Positions 34,388 to 43,633 are shown, counted from the first letter of the stretch. The stretch: DNA of 51,031 bases from JAVZCJ01 sp964532175 (GCA_964532175.1 CAZHGP010000004.1:1-51031), one strand, 5' to 3'. Notes: generated from the letters alone by a model not told the origin. Numbers and translations: made by a program.

Positions 34388-36913
34388 ATGAGTATAGGAA
34401 GCATGAATAAAAATCTTTCTGATTATTTATCTAATGAAAAAGATGAAGATATATTCTTCTTACTTGGTTCAGGTTATGATGGTTCTAAAGGTAAAGCTTA
34501 TTTAAAGCTTTTAGATCCAAGAAAACAAGAAATAATTTTATTATACGATGAAACAAATCATAAGCCATATTGTTATTCAAAAATTAATATAGAGGAATTA
34601 AAGAATAGAGAAGATTTAATTAAAGCAGGAGCAATAAATTTTATTCAAGAAAAAAAGTATGATCCTTTAATAGATAGCTATATTGAAGTTACAAAAATTA
34701 TTGCTTCAGACCCTTTATCGATAGGTGGAAGAAAAGATTCTATAAGAGAAATTATAGAAACATGGGAATCTGATATACCATACCATTTAAATTATCTTTA
34801 TGATACGAATTTAATACCTGGAATGCCATATAAAATAGAGAATGGCACATTAAAATTAGCTTCTTCTTTAAATGAAATTAATAAAATGATTAATGAAAAA
34901 TTTAATAATAAAAATGAGGAAGAAAAAAAGGAAATAGCAAAATGGCTTTTATTGCTTGAAGCTGAGCAACCAGAAATAAAATATGTTTCTTTAGATTTAG
35001 AAGTACTTTCTCCTATTTCAACTAGAGTACCAAATCCTGCTAAAGCCGAATATCCTATAATTTCAATTGCTTTTGTTGGATCTGATGGATTAAGAAGAGT
35101 TTTAATGTTAAAAATTAAAGAAAATATTGAAAATATTGAAAATAAAGAATTTACAGTAACTTTTTTCAATAATGAAAGAGAAATGCTTCGTGAAGCTTTT
35201 AATATATTGAATAAATATCCTTGTGTAGTAACTTTTAATGGAGATGATTTTGACCTTCCATATCTTAAAAATAGAGCAGAAAAATTAAATATGAGTAAAG
35301 AAGAAATACCAATTATTATATCTAAAGAAGGGGCTTCTCTTGAAAGAGGGGTACATATAGATTTGTATAGATTCTTCTTTAATAAATCAATTCAAGTTTA
35401 TGCATTTGGTAATGCTTATAGAGAAAATACTTTAGATGGTGTTGCTAAAAGCATTTTAGGAAGAGGAAAAATAGAAATTTTTAAAAATCTATCCGAATTA
35501 TCAAGTAAAGAATTAGCAGAATATAATTTTGGTGATGCTTTATTAGTACATGATTTAGCAACAATTAATAATAATCTTGTTATAAAACTTTTGATAGTTT
35601 TATCTAGAATAAGCATGATGCCAATTGAAGATGTATGTAGGCATGGTGTTTCAGGATGGATTAAAAGTTTACTTTATTATGAGCATAGAAAAAGAAATTA
35701 TTTAATTCCAAGACCTGAGGATATTATCAAAGAAAAAGGTATAATATCTACAAAAGCAATTATAGAAGGGAAAAAATATAGAGGAGCAATAGTTGTTCAA
35801 CCATTTCCAGGTGTTCATTTTAATGTTATAGTTTTAGATTTTGCATCATTATATCCTTCAGCTTTAAAAATTTGGAATTTAAGCTATGAAACAGTAAGAT
35901 GTCCTCATTCAGAATGTAAAGATAATTTAATACCTGAAACCTCTCATTGGGTATGTAAAAAAATAAAAGGATTACAAAGTTTAATAATTGGATGCTTAAG
36001 AGATATTAGAGTTGAATGGTATAAACCTAAGAGTTCAGATAAAAATTTGACTCAAGAAAAAAGAATATGGTATGATATTGTACAAAAAGCTTTAAAAGTA
36101 TTTTTAAATGCAAGTTATGGAGTTTTTGGAGCAGAGGCTTTTCCATTATATTGCCCACCAGTTGCTGAAAGCACGGCTGCAATAGGAAGATATGCTTTCA
36201 AAAAAGCTGTAGAAAAAGCAAAAGAAATGAATATAGAAATTATTTATGGAGATACGGATTCTCTTTTTCTAAAAACTAAAAATTATGAAACAATAGAAAA
36301 ATTAATAAAATGGGCTAAAGAAAGCATGGGTCTTGATTTAGAAATAGATAAAATATATAATTATGTTGTTTTTTCAAGTCGTAAGAAAAATTATTTAGGA
36401 GTAACTGATAAAGGAATAGTTGATGTAAAAGGTTTAACAGGCAAAAAGAGGCATGTTCCTGAATTTATTAAAAAAGCTTTTAATGAAATGCTAAATGAAT
36501 TAAAAAATGTTAAAAATGAAAAAGATTTTGAAATAGCTAAGAAAAAAATAGAGAATCTTATTAGAGAATGGTATTTCAAATTAAAAAGAGGAGATTTTGC
36601 TTTAGAAGAACTTGCATTCCATATTATGATTAGTAGAAAACCTGAAAAATATATGAAAACAACCCCTCAGCATGTTAAAGCTGCAAAAAAGCTTGAATCG
36701 AAAGGGGTAGATATAGTTGCTGGAGATATAATAAGCTTTGTGAAAACTAAGAATAAAGAAGGGGTTGAACCTTTACAACTTGCTAGGAAAGATCAAATTG
36801 ATACTGAAAAATATATAGAGTATTTAAGATCTACATTTGAGCAAGTATTAGATGCATTAGGAATAGATTTCAATAATATTGTAGGTGTTACATCGTTAGA
36901 AAGCTTTCTATGA
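34388..36913 (+). CDS. polB1: Family B DNA polymerase, PolB1 type
   Basis: 841 residues. The exonuclease domain has the Exo I motif SLDLEVLSP (Asp203, Glu205) and Exo II FNGDDFDLPYL. The polymerase motif A is LDFASLYPS (Asp484), motif B KALKVFLNASYGVFGAE, and motif C YGDTDSLF (Asp622, Asp624), so both proofreading and synthesis should work. VRCPHSECK and HWVCKKI form the small cysteine cluster of PolB1 near the palm. No intein. The start MSIGSMN is preferred for length. It lies behind PCNA, as expected of the main replicase; PolB1 auxiliary subunits known from Sulfolobales are small basic proteins. Confidence 0.95.
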   Translation: MSIGSMNKNLSDYLSNEKDEDIFFLLGSGYDGSKGKAYLKLLDPRKQEIILLYDETNHKPYCYSKINIEELKNREDLIKAGAINFIQEKKYDPLIDSYIEVTKIIASDPLSIGGRKDSIREIIETWESDIPYHLNYLYDTNLIPGMPYKIENGTLKLASSLNEINKMINEKFNNKNEEEKKEIAKWLLLLEAEQPEIKYVSLDLEVLSPISTRVPNPAKAEYPIISIAFVGSDGLRRVLMLKIKENIENIENKEFTVTFFNNEREMLREAFNILNKYPCVVTFNGDDFDLPYLKNRAEKLNMSKEEIPIIISKEGASLERGVHIDLYRFFFNKSIQVYAFGNAYRENTLDGVAKSILGRGKIEIFKNLSELSSKELAEYNFGDALLVHDLATINNNLVIKLLIVLSRISMMPIEDVCRHGVSGWIKSLLYYEHRKRNYLIPRPEDIIKEKGIISTKAIIEGKKYRGAIVVQPFPGVHFNVIVLDFASLYPSALKIWNLSYETVRCPHSECKDNLIPETSHWVCKKIKGLQSLIIGCLRDIRVEWYKPKSSDKNLTQEKRIWYDIVQKALKVFLNASYGVFGAEAFPLYCPPVAESTAAIGRYAFKKAVEKAKEMNIEIIYGDTDSLFLKTKNYETIEKLIKWAKESMGLDLEIDKIYNYVVFSSRKKNYLGVTDKGIVDVKGLTGKKRHVPEFIKKAFNEMLNELKNVKNEKDFEIAKKKIENLIREWYFKLKRGDFALEELAFHIMISRKPEKYMKTTPQHVKAAKKLESKGVDIVAGDIISFVKTKNKEGVEPLQLARKDQIDTEKYIEYLRSTFEQVLDALGIDFNNIVGVTSLESFL

Positions 36914-37381
36914 TTGTTTAAATAATATTTCTATTGGAAGTTCAAAGCTTTCTTTAATTGTACGTAAAACTATTTTTGTATCACTTGAAATTACTCCATC
37001 TATATGACCTATTTTATCTAATATTTTAGCTAATTCTTCTTGATTTGTACTTCTTACTTTAGCTAAGCAATAATATTCTCCTGTAATATCATACAATTCG
37101 CATATTTCAGGCATTTTTACTAATTCTTTTAAAACATCATCATATTTAGATGGAGATGCTTTAATACCTATAAAAGCTATCAAGTTTAATCCCAATTTAT
37201 TTGAATCTAGAATTGCTTGAAATTTTTTAATATAACCCTCATTCATAAGTTTTTTCATACGCATATATATTGCTGTTTCACTTATTCCAATTTCTTTAGC
37301 AAGAGCAGTATAAGATGCTCTACCATCTTTTTGAAGAAGTTTAAGTAATTCTATATTCTTTTTATCCAATTTTTTTATCAA
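36908..37381 (-). CDS. Lrp/AsnC family transcription regulator
   Basis: 157 residues. The N-terminal helix-turn-helix YTALAKEIGISETAIYMRMKKL is followed by the linker strand and a C-terminal RAM (ligand-binding) domain with IAFIGIKASPS and CELYDITGEYYCLAKVR. These regulators respond to amino acids or other small molecules; the ligand is not predictable. Overlaps the polB1 stop by six bases (convergent). No obvious target operator was seen. Confidence 0.92.
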   Translation of the reverse strand: MIKKLDKKNIELLKLLQKDGRASYTALAKEIGISETAIYMRMKKLMNEGYIKKFQAILDSNKLGLNLIAFIGIKASPSKYDDVLKELVKMPEICELYDITGEYYCLAKVRSTNQEELAKILDKIGHIDGVISSDTKIVLRTIKESFELPIEILFKQS

Positions 37382-37431
37382 GGTATTTCATTAAAAATAT
37401 TATATACGAAAATATATATTTTTTTAATTTT

Positions 37432-38130
37432 TTAAATCATTATTGCTACAATTATTGAAGAAATTAATGGTATTGTAAAATTATCATAATGTTTTAAAGG
37501 ACCAAAAGTTAAAGCATCTACAATAGTTCCTATTAAAGAAGCTATAAAGCAAATTTTTATTAAAGGATAGAAAAGTGTATTTGTTAATAAGCTATATAAG
37601 AAACTTGAGAAAATAGCTCCTAATAAAGAAAATAAAAATACTATTATTGATCCTTCAAGACTTTTTTGACTCCAAGGATATTTATGTTGTTTTTTTAATT
37701 TTGGAGCTAATAAAGGTACTATCCCATCTCCCCAAGCCATTATATATGATGGGATAATAATAGCTAATAGTTTATTAAGATATCCATATACTATAACAAG
37801 TATTAATATGCTTATTATATAATACGCAGGTCCATAAGCATGTGCTACTACATCTCCAGATACAACCATTGAAGATTTAAATGGATTTTCACTTTTGGAT
37901 TTAAAAGAATAAATAATTAAAAAAAGCAAACCTAAAGGAACTAGCATTGGCCATAAAAAGCTTGAGAAAAGTGGAACTATTATTACTATACATCCAGCAA
38001 ATATATGTATAAGCCTTCTAGTAATCATTGGATGAAATCCTTTTTTCCTTCTTAAAAATTCACCTATAGCTACTATTATGAAAACATATAGATATGCTAA
38101 AATTACTAAAATTAAATCATTCATACTCAT
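37432..38130 (-). CDS. Polyprenol/phytol kinase-like membrane protein (SEC59/COG0170 type)
   Basis: 232 residues with about six membrane segments. The family signature is seen in the MITRRLIHIFAGCIVI start, YIMAWGDGIVPLLAP, KSLEGSIIVFLFS, and the late DALTFGPLKHYDNFTIPLIS. Members are CTP-dependent dolichol, phytol or related polyprenol kinases; CDP-archaeol-type cytidylyltransferases have a similar fold. Could make the polyprenyl phosphate used by Dpm1 (17808-18542). It is 50 bp ahead of the Lrp gene on the same strand. Confidence 0.82.
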   Translation of the reverse strand: MSMNDLILVILAYLYVFIIVAIGEFLRRKKGFHPMITRRLIHIFAGCIVIIVPLFSSFLWPMLVPLGLLFLIIYSFKSKSENPFKSSMVVSGDVVAHAYGPAYYIISILILVIVYGYLNKLLAIIIPSYIMAWGDGIVPLLAPKLKKQHKYPWSQKSLEGSIIVFLFSLLGAIFSSFLYSLLTNTLFYPLIKICFIASLIGTIVDALTFGPLKHYDNFTIPLISSIIVAIMI

Positions 38131-38174
38131 AATTTTTCATTTTATAATATTAAAAAATAGCTTTTTAAATTTTT

Positions 38175-38327
38175 TTATAATATTTTAGGAAATTCATGCC
38201 CGCATTTAGGGCATTTAATATATTCGCAAGAAACAACGCTTGGACAACTACCGCATGTAAATACTCTAGAATAAGAAATATCAAATTCATATCCACAATT
38301 CGGACATTTAACAATCTTTTTATTCAT
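38175..38327 (-). CDS. Small two-zinc-ribbon protein
   Basis: 50 residues with the layout CPNCGYEFD, then VFTCGSCPSVVSC, then CPKCGHEFP: two terminal CxxC knuckles of one ribbon type flanking a central four-cysteine cluster (CGSC, ...C). It has no recognised family name but small archaeal zinc-ribbon proteins with exactly this pattern are common near information-processing genes. Coded divergently from DUF99. Too short for most gene finders to be sure of, but the cysteine pattern supports it. Confidence 0.85.
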   Translation of the reverse strand: MNKKIVKCPNCGYEFDISYSRVFTCGSCPSVVSCEYIKCPKCGHEFPKIL

Positions 38328-38360
38328 GAAAACCTTCTTAATTTCAAAAATGAAAATACC

Positions 38361-38370
38361 TATATATATT
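38361..38370 (+). promoter_or_regulatory. TATA box for DUF99 gene
   Basis: TATATATATT centred 30 bp upstream of the ATG at 38396, giving a nearly leaderless transcript and supporting that ATG over the in-frame TTG at 38387. Confidence 0.45.
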
Positions 38371-38395
38371 CTTTTTCTTATATATTTTGAAAAAA

Positions 38396-39022
38396 ATGGA
38401 ATTTCGTATGCTTCATATAGATAAACCTGGATTACGTGTTTTAGGAATAGCTGAAAGCTTCAATATAGAAAAAAGCAAAAAATCTATTTTAGTGGGAATA
38501 GTCATGAGAGGAGATTTTATCATAGATGGAGTAATAATATCTAATTGTAATATTGGAGGAATGGATTCGACTGAAAAAATTATTGAAATGTTTAAAGAAT
38601 TGAATAGAAATGATATAAATTTAATCATGCTTAATGGATGCATTATTAGTTGGTTTAATATAATAGATTTAAATAAAATTTATAATGATTTAAAATTACC
38701 ACTTATATGTATTACTTATGAAGAATCTCCCGGTTTAGAAAAATACATAATCCAATATTTCCCAAAAGATTATAAAGAAAGGCTTGAAGTTTATAAAAGA
38801 AATGGTGAAAGGATTGAAGTATTATTAAAAACTGGATATAAAGTTTTCATAAGATTTTTTGGTATTTCTTTAAAAGATTCTATTAAAATTCTCAATAAAT
38901 TCACTTTACATGGTAAAATACCTGAACCATTAAGAGTTTCAAAACTTTTTGCTAAATCTCTTATTCAACGTTCTTTCTTCAATTCCTTTATTTCTAAAAG
39001 TAATGAGAATTGCAATAAGTGA
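38396..39022 (+). CDS. DUF99 family protein (endonuclease dU-like)
   Basis: 208 residues. Characteristic segments are GLRVLGIAESF, the DGVIISNCNIGGMDST box, NLIMLNGCIISWFNIID and CITYEESPGLEKYI. DUF99 proteins (COG1628) are archaeal proteins related to endonuclease V and a member has been described as a nuclease on deoxyuridine-containing DNA, which would fit DNA repair. The last 84 bases overlap the opposite-strand gene at 38939-39901; the DUF99 tail there is basic and not conserved. Confidence 0.85.
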   Translation: MEFRMLHIDKPGLRVLGIAESFNIEKSKKSILVGIVMRGDFIIDGVIISNCNIGGMDSTEKIIEMFKELNRNDINLIMLNGCIISWFNIIDLNKIYNDLKLPLICITYEESPGLEKYIIQYFPKDYKERLEVYKRNGERIEVLLKTGYKVFIRFFGISLKDSIKILNKFTLHGKIPEPLRVSKLFAKSLIQRSFFNSFISKSNENCNK

Positions 39023-39901
39023 TAAAAGTAATGTAAAAATAAAAAATTTTAAATTAAATTCTTTATTCTCTTCTATTTTTTCTTCATAATTTGAAAATGA
39101 AGTTTCTTCTTTACTAAATCTTTCTAAATCTTCTTTTTGAAGAAGTGATATTTTTAAATCTTTAATTGTAGAATTTTTTATTGAAAATAAATATTTTGAA
39201 TTTGGTGGAAGATAATCTATCATTTGTAATATTTTCTCTTTAGAAGTATCAATTAAAATTGGAATTTTCTTTAAATAAAGATTTGGAGTTTTATTAAAAA
39301 TATTTATATTAAAATTAGAATTATTTCTTTCTATATTAATTAAAATTTCTTCATTTATTGTAAAATTTTTAGGCTCTATGTATATATGCTCTTCTTTTAA
39401 TATTTTGAATATACATTTGATTGTAGAATTTATTGGAATATTTTTCAATATTATAGGTTTTATTTCTGGCTCTCTTATTGTAAAAATATTTTCCATATTA
39501 TTAATATGTATTATAAGATTATGTGGTAAAAATGGTTCTAATAAATAATATATGAAAATATCTGATCCTATTCTTTCTGCATAAAATATTTTACATATTA
39601 CATTTTCTATAGGTATCTTTAATTTATATTCTTCTTTATTAATATTAATAATTAAATTTAATTCATTAAAATTTATTATATCATTATCAATTAAGCTTAA
39701 TTTAATTTTTTTAATATCATAAAAAATTATTGTTTTATTTAATTCTATAATTTTTACATAAATTTCTTTCTCTATTTTTGCTAAATCTATTAAAATTTCA
39801 TTTTCAAAACCATTGTTTAAAACTCTAGTATTTAAAATCAATGTGCCATTGTTTATTAAAAATATAGATAATAAGCTAATTAATATTAAATTTAAAACCA
39901 T
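38939..39901 (-). CDS. Membrane-anchored extracellular protein of unknown function
   Basis: 320 residues. A signal peptide (LNLILISLLSIFLINNGT) leads into a beta-rich ectodomain of about 245 residues without recognised domains, with several NxS/T sites. A C-terminal helix LKFFIFTLLLSLIAILITF and a basic tail (RNKGIEERTLNKRFSKKF) place the ectodomain outside. The layout resembles the protein at 26541-27617 but no sequence similarity is evident. The C-terminal tail codons overlap DUF99 by 84 bp. Not assigned a function. Confidence 0.7.
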   Translation of the reverse strand: MVLNLILISLLSIFLINNGTLILNTRVLNNGFENEILIDLAKIEKEIYVKIIELNKTIIFYDIKKIKLSLIDNDIINFNELNLIININKEEYKLKIPIENVICKIFYAERIGSDIFIYYLLEPFLPHNLIIHINNMENIFTIREPEIKPIILKNIPINSTIKCIFKILKEEHIYIEPKNFTINEEILINIERNNSNFNINIFNKTPNLYLKKIPILIDTSKEKILQMIDYLPPNSKYLFSIKNSTIKDLKISLLQKEDLERFSKEETSFSNYEEKIEENKEFNLKFFIFTLLLSLIAILITFRNKGIEERTLNKRFSKKF

Positions 39902-39942
39902 CTAATAATTTATATACTTAAATTATTTAAGCCCCTCTATTT

Positions 39943-41154
39943 TCAATATAGAGTGTATGGCATTATTATTTGTCCGGCTTTAAGAGCTGTTAAAGATGGA
40001 ACAATGGCATATGATCCTATAACAGCTCCAAATCTCTTTTTTCCAATATCATAAACATGTCCAGCTAAAGAAACTTTTATTGTAATATCTTGTGCATAAC
40101 TTACATCTGAAACACTTACATTATCACCAATTATTGCACCTTCTCCTACTATTGAATTTCTTAAAGAAACATGGTTTCCTATTATAGAATTTTCTAAAAT
40201 TAATGTTTTTTCTATTACGCTTGAATTACCAATATTGCTTTTTTCTCCAATGTAAGTATAAGGCCCTATTGTTGAATTAGCTCCTATAGATACATTGTTC
40301 ATTATTATTGATGGCCCTTCTATGTATGTTCCAGGTTTAATTAATACGTCCTTGCCTATAATAACTTTACCATCAATTGTTACTCCATTAAATCCTTTTA
40401 CTTTTCCCTCTTCTATTAAATCCATATATTTCCTATTTGCTTCTAATAAATCCCAAGGAAGACCAATATCAAACCACCATCCTGGCTCGCATACAAAAAT
40501 CCCTATTTTTTTCCCATCTTTAGCTAATAAGCTTAATATATCTGTAAGTTCATATTCTCCTCTTTTTGAAATATGAATTTTCTCAAAAAATTTTAAAGCA
40601 TCGTTTGATAATATATAAACTCCTGTATTTATGTAATATTTTTCAATATTTTTAATTTCTTCTTCAGATGGTTTCTCTATAATTTCTTCTAGAAAATTAT
40701 TTTTTACTTTTACAAGACCATACCTTTTTGGATCATGAGTTTCAGCAACTATCATTGCTCCATCCATATTTCCTTTATTAAAGAAATTTATGAAATCTTT
40801 TAATATGCTAGATTTAATTACAACATCTCCATAAATCGTAAAATAGTATTTCTCATTTTTTAGAAAATCTGAGCAAGAATATAATGCATGTCCAGTACCT
40901 AAAGGTTCTTGTTCAATAAATGAAATTTTTACTCCTGGATTATTTTCTTCTAAGTATTTTATTATTTGTTCTTTATTATGATGAATAGTTACTCCTATAT
41001 TTTCAATACCTATTTCTTTTAAAGAATATATTACATGCCATAAAACTGGTTTTCCACATAATGGTAATAAATGCTTAGGTCTAGTAACTGTTAATGGATG
41101 TAGTCTAGTTCCAGCTCCAGCTGCAAAAACTACTGCTTTATCTAGCACTTTCAT
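39943..41154 (-). CDS. Sugar-1-phosphate nucleotidylyltransferase with left-handed beta-helix (GlmU-like)
   Basis: 403 residues. The nucleotidyltransferase domain begins AVVFAAGAGTRLHPLT with RPKHLLPLCGKP, and has EQEPLGTGHAL; about residues 1-230. The C-terminal 170 residues have hexapeptide repeats (GKDVLIKPGTYIEGPS, NVSIGANSTIGPYTYIGE, SIIGNHVSLRNSIVGEGA). Size and layout are like the archaeal bifunctional glucosamine-1-phosphate enzymes of Sulfolobus, but the acetyltransferase end is divergent, so the sugar is unsure. Makes activated sugars for surface glycans. Confidence 0.87.
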   Translation of the reverse strand: MKVLDKAVVFAAGAGTRLHPLTVTRPKHLLPLCGKPVLWHVIYSLKEIGIENIGVTIHHNKEQIIKYLEENNPGVKISFIEQEPLGTGHALYSCSDFLKNEKYYFTIYGDVVIKSSILKDFINFFNKGNMDGAMIVAETHDPKRYGLVKVKNNFLEEIIEKPSEEEIKNIEKYYINTGVYILSNDALKFFEKIHISKRGEYELTDILSLLAKDGKKIGIFVCEPGWWFDIGLPWDLLEANRKYMDLIEEGKVKGFNGVTIDGKVIIGKDVLIKPGTYIEGPSIIMNNVSIGANSTIGPYTYIGEKSNIGNSSVIEKTLILENSIIGNHVSLRNSIVGEGAIIGDNVSVSDVSYAQDITIKVSLAGHVYDIGKKRFGAVIGSYAIVPSLTALKAGQIIMPYTLY

Positions 41155-41253
41155 TATAATATTTAAGATAAAAAGATGCTTAAAATGATTTTCTTATTTT
41201 TTAAAAAAAGGATAACATTTTTAAACTATTTATTATTTTTTAAAGAAAAGAAA

Positions 41254-42309
41254 ATGACTCTATTCTTTATAGGATTAGGAATTAATGGTTGCAAATATTT
41301 AACTTTGAAAGGATTAGAAGCTTTAAAAAATTCAAATAAAATTTTCCTTGATGTTTATACTAGTAAAATAAGTAAAGAAGATATTAAAGAATTATCTAAA
41401 TTAATTTCTAAAGAAATTATTATAGCTAATAGAGAAATTCTTGAAAATGAAGTATTAAAAATAATTGAAGAAGCTAAGGATAAAAATATTGCTATACTTA
41501 TTCCAGGAGATCCATTTATTGCTACAACTCATATTTCTATAAAAGAATTAGCTTTAGAAAAAAATATTAAAATTGAAACAATTAATGGAGTATCGATAGT
41601 TTCAGCTGCAATTAGTTTATCTGGATTAAGCACTTATAGGTTTGGAAGAATAGTAACAATACCAAAAACAAATAATATAGAACATTTAAGGCAACCTTAT
41701 CAAGAAATTCTTGAAAATTCTTTAAGAGGATTGCATACACTTTCTCTTTTAGATACTAAAAATGGTGGATTATCAATAAATGATGCATTAAAAAATCTTA
41801 TGGAATTTGAAGAAATATATGGAGAAAATTTTTTAAAAAAAGATATGCTAATAATGGCATTTGAAAGGATAGGATATGAAGATTCTAGAATTATTGTAAA
41901 AAAAATTGAAGAACATATTAATGAAAAATATGAAAAATTCCCTCAATGTATGATATTCTTAGGAGAGCTACAATTTAATGAAAAAGAAATCTTGAAAAAA
42001 ATATTTAATTTAAGTAATGAGTATATTGAGAAGCATCAATATGAAGATATTAGGAAAAAAAGGTCAAGAATATATATCCAAAAACTTGAAAATGTTTTTA
42101 AGCAAATAGAATCTAGAAAAGATAAAATAATTAATGAAAAAATTTTAAAAATAATAGAATATGCATATAATTATTATGAAGATGCAAAATATTTTTATGA
42201 TAAAGGGGATTATCAAACTTCATTAATATCATCTTCTTATAGTGAAGGATTATTGGATTCTTTAAGAATGTTAAATTTAATAGAATTTAGTTGGGAAAGT
42301 ATTTCATAA
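41254..42309 (+). CDS. dphB: Diphthine synthase fused to a DUF357 domain
   Basis: 351 residues from ATG 41254. A longer frame begins at 41176 but its 26 residues are not typical and a TATA-like stretch near 41218-41235 sits about 30 bp before the chosen ATG. Residues 1-255 are a diphthine synthase: MTLFFIGLGINGCKYLTLKG, GDPFIATTHISI, the GRIVTIPKTNN segment; it methylates the EF2 histidine side chain with SAM. Residues about 262-350 match DUF357: helical, SRIYIQKLENVFKQI, AYNYYEDAKYFYDKGDYQT, SYSEGLLDSLRML. In other archaea these are commonly separate genes. Confidence 0.85.
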   Translation: MTLFFIGLGINGCKYLTLKGLEALKNSNKIFLDVYTSKISKEDIKELSKLISKEIIIANREILENEVLKIIEEAKDKNIAILIPGDPFIATTHISIKELALEKNIKIETINGVSIVSAAISLSGLSTYRFGRIVTIPKTNNIEHLRQPYQEILENSLRGLHTLSLLDTKNGGLSINDALKNLMEFEEIYGENFLKKDMLIMAFERIGYEDSRIIVKKIEEHINEKYEKFPQCMIFLGELQFNEKEILKKIFNLSNEYIEKHQYEDIRKKRSRIYIQKLENVFKQIESRKDKIINEKILKIIEYAYNYYEDAKYFYDKGDYQTSLISSSYSEGLLDSLRMLNLIEFSWESIS

Positions 42310-42355
42310 TTTAAAAAAAGTTTATTAAAAAATATTTTTTTAGAAAGTGAGGAAA

Positions 42356-42805
42356 ATGGTAAAGAAAGTTTTAGCTACAGGAGTATTTGATTTAATCCAT
42401 CCAGGCCATATTCTATTTTTAGAAAAAGCTAAGAAAATAGGTGGAAAAAATTCTAAATTAATAGTTGTAATAGCTAGAGATTCTAATGTATTAAAATTTA
42501 AAGGAGTAAAACCAATATTTAATGAAAAAATTAGGAAAAAGATTGTTTCATCTTTAAAGCCAGTAGATATTGCAATTTTAGGTTTTAAAGAATTTTCAAT
42601 CGAAAAAATTATTAAAAAAATTAAGCCTGATATAATTGTTTTTGGATATGATCAAATAAAAATAATGAAAGAATTTGAAAAAATTTGTAAAGAAAAAAAT
42701 TGGAATATTAAAATAGTAAGATTAAAAAAATTTAAAAGTGGACAAATAAATAGTTCTTCTCAAATTGTAAAAAAGATTATTAAATTACGCACAAAAAGTG
42801 TTTAA
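42356..42805 (+). CDS. ribL: RibL-like FAD synthetase/nucleotidyltransferase
   Basis: 149 residues from ATG 42356, which follows GTGAGG as a ribosome-binding site; a GTG at 42347 is three codons earlier. The HxGH motif is in TGVFDLIHPGHILFLEKA, and a second element is RIK-like KFKSGQINSSSQIVKKII at the end. Archaeal members with this length are air-sensitive FAD synthetases (cytidylyl/adenylyl transfer to FMN); other small alcohol-phosphate cytidylyltransferases share the fold. A flavin role is supported by RibK encoded in the same window. Confidence 0.8.
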   Translation: MVKKVLATGVFDLIHPGHILFLEKAKKIGGKNSKLIVVIARDSNVLKFKGVKPIFNEKIRKKIVSSLKPVDIAILGFKEFSIEKIIKKIKPDIIVFGYDQIKIMKEFEKICKEKNWNIKIVRLKKFKSGQINSSSQIVKKIIKLRTKSV

Positions 42806-43161
42806 GAATAGCTTACTACTATTTAGCTCTTCTTCTCTGGAAGTTATTTGTATACAAGCTTAGATTTGAATATAAATCAGCAACCAGCACTCCAACCATC
42901 GTAAAACAATCCAGCATTAGTAGAAAAAAATATTTGCTTAAGCTTTTAACTTCATTTTGTAAATGCGAATATTAATCGCTTATGCTTATCTTCTTATTTT
43001 TAATCCTTTTTATACACTACTATTCTGAAAAACTTTACATTTCTCTAAATATAAGAAACAATAATTGTCGTTTGGGAAAAACAATAGGTTAACACATAGT
43101 ATTTTCCTTCCATAAAAAATTTATAAATCTTTAGTTTCAATAATGTTTTTAGTGCATAGAA
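42806..43161. other. Intergenic region upstream of a relic toxin-antitoxin locus
   Basis: 356 bases, less AT-rich than its surroundings and without a gene. It includes a TATA box for the antitoxin (43120-43128). No inverted repeat long enough to be an insertion-sequence end was seen. Confidence 0.5.
43120..43128 (+). promoter_or_regulatory. TATA box of the antitoxin-like gene
   Basis: TTTATAAAT preceded by an A-rich BRE-like stretch, centred about 38 bp before the GTG start at 43162; transcription would begin a few bases before the start codon. Confidence 0.45.
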
Positions 43162-43356
43162 GTGAGCATAACTGTTACTGAAAAACAGTTAAAATTAGTA
43201 CTAGATAAACTAGACTTGATTAGAATTGAACTTTTAAAAATTAGAGCTATGCTTTTACCTGAGGAAGAGTTAAGTGAAAAAGAGAAAAAAGAAATAGCTG
43301 AAGGTCTTAGTATAAGCCTTGAAGATTTGATTAAAGAAACTAAAAATTCAGGCTGA
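43162..43356 (+). CDS. Antitoxin-like small protein
   Basis: 64 residues from a GTG start. Two helical, charged segments (KQLKLVLDKLDLIRIELL and SEKEKKEIAEGLS) are typical of small archaeal antitoxins that neutralise RelE-type toxins. A broken RelE-like sequence follows 7 bp downstream, in the usual antitoxin-toxin order. A partial copy of its middle part occurs at 43634-43699. The sequence itself is intact, but it may no longer have a partner. Confidence 0.6.
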   Translation: MSITVTEKQLKLVLDKLDLIRIELLKIRAMLLPEEELSEKEKKEIAEGLSISLEDLIKETKNSG

Positions 43357-43362
43357 AGCTGT

Positions 43363-43624
43363 TTGTTTCAAGTCATTATCTCTAGAAGAGCTAAAAAATC
43401 TATTGAGAAGCTTCTTGAGTCATATAAACAAAGAATAATGAGTTATTTCTAGTTTTTCATGATAATCCAATTCCTGCTGAATATTATGATATCAAAAAGC
43501 TTAAAGGATATAAAGATACTTATAGAGTTAGAATTGTGACATTAGAATAATTTATGAAGTTCTATGGGATTCCAAAAAGGTGCATGTATTATTAATTGAA
43601 CAAAGGGAAAGAGCATACCGTTAA
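43363..43624 (+). pseudogene. RelE/ParE-like toxin, broken by two frameshifts
   Basis: Reading three successive frames restores a RelE-like protein: FQVIISRRAKKSIEKLLESY (frame a, ends at TAG 43450), FHDNPIPAEYYDIKKLKGYK then DTYRVRI (frame b), and RIIYEVLWDSKKVHVLLIEQ then RERAYR (frame c, stop TAA 43622). The order and spacing match RelE toxins that cut mRNA on the ribosome. Two independent shifts and no good start mean it is not functional as one protein. Frameshifts from sequencing error are possible, but two in 260 bp argue for decay. Confidence 0.8.
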
Positions 43625-43633
43625 ATGATCAAA

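Noticed and set aside
42806..43161. Insertion-sequence remnant suspected near the toxin-antitoxin relic
   Set aside because: No inverted terminal repeats, target duplication or transposase fragment seen in any frame.
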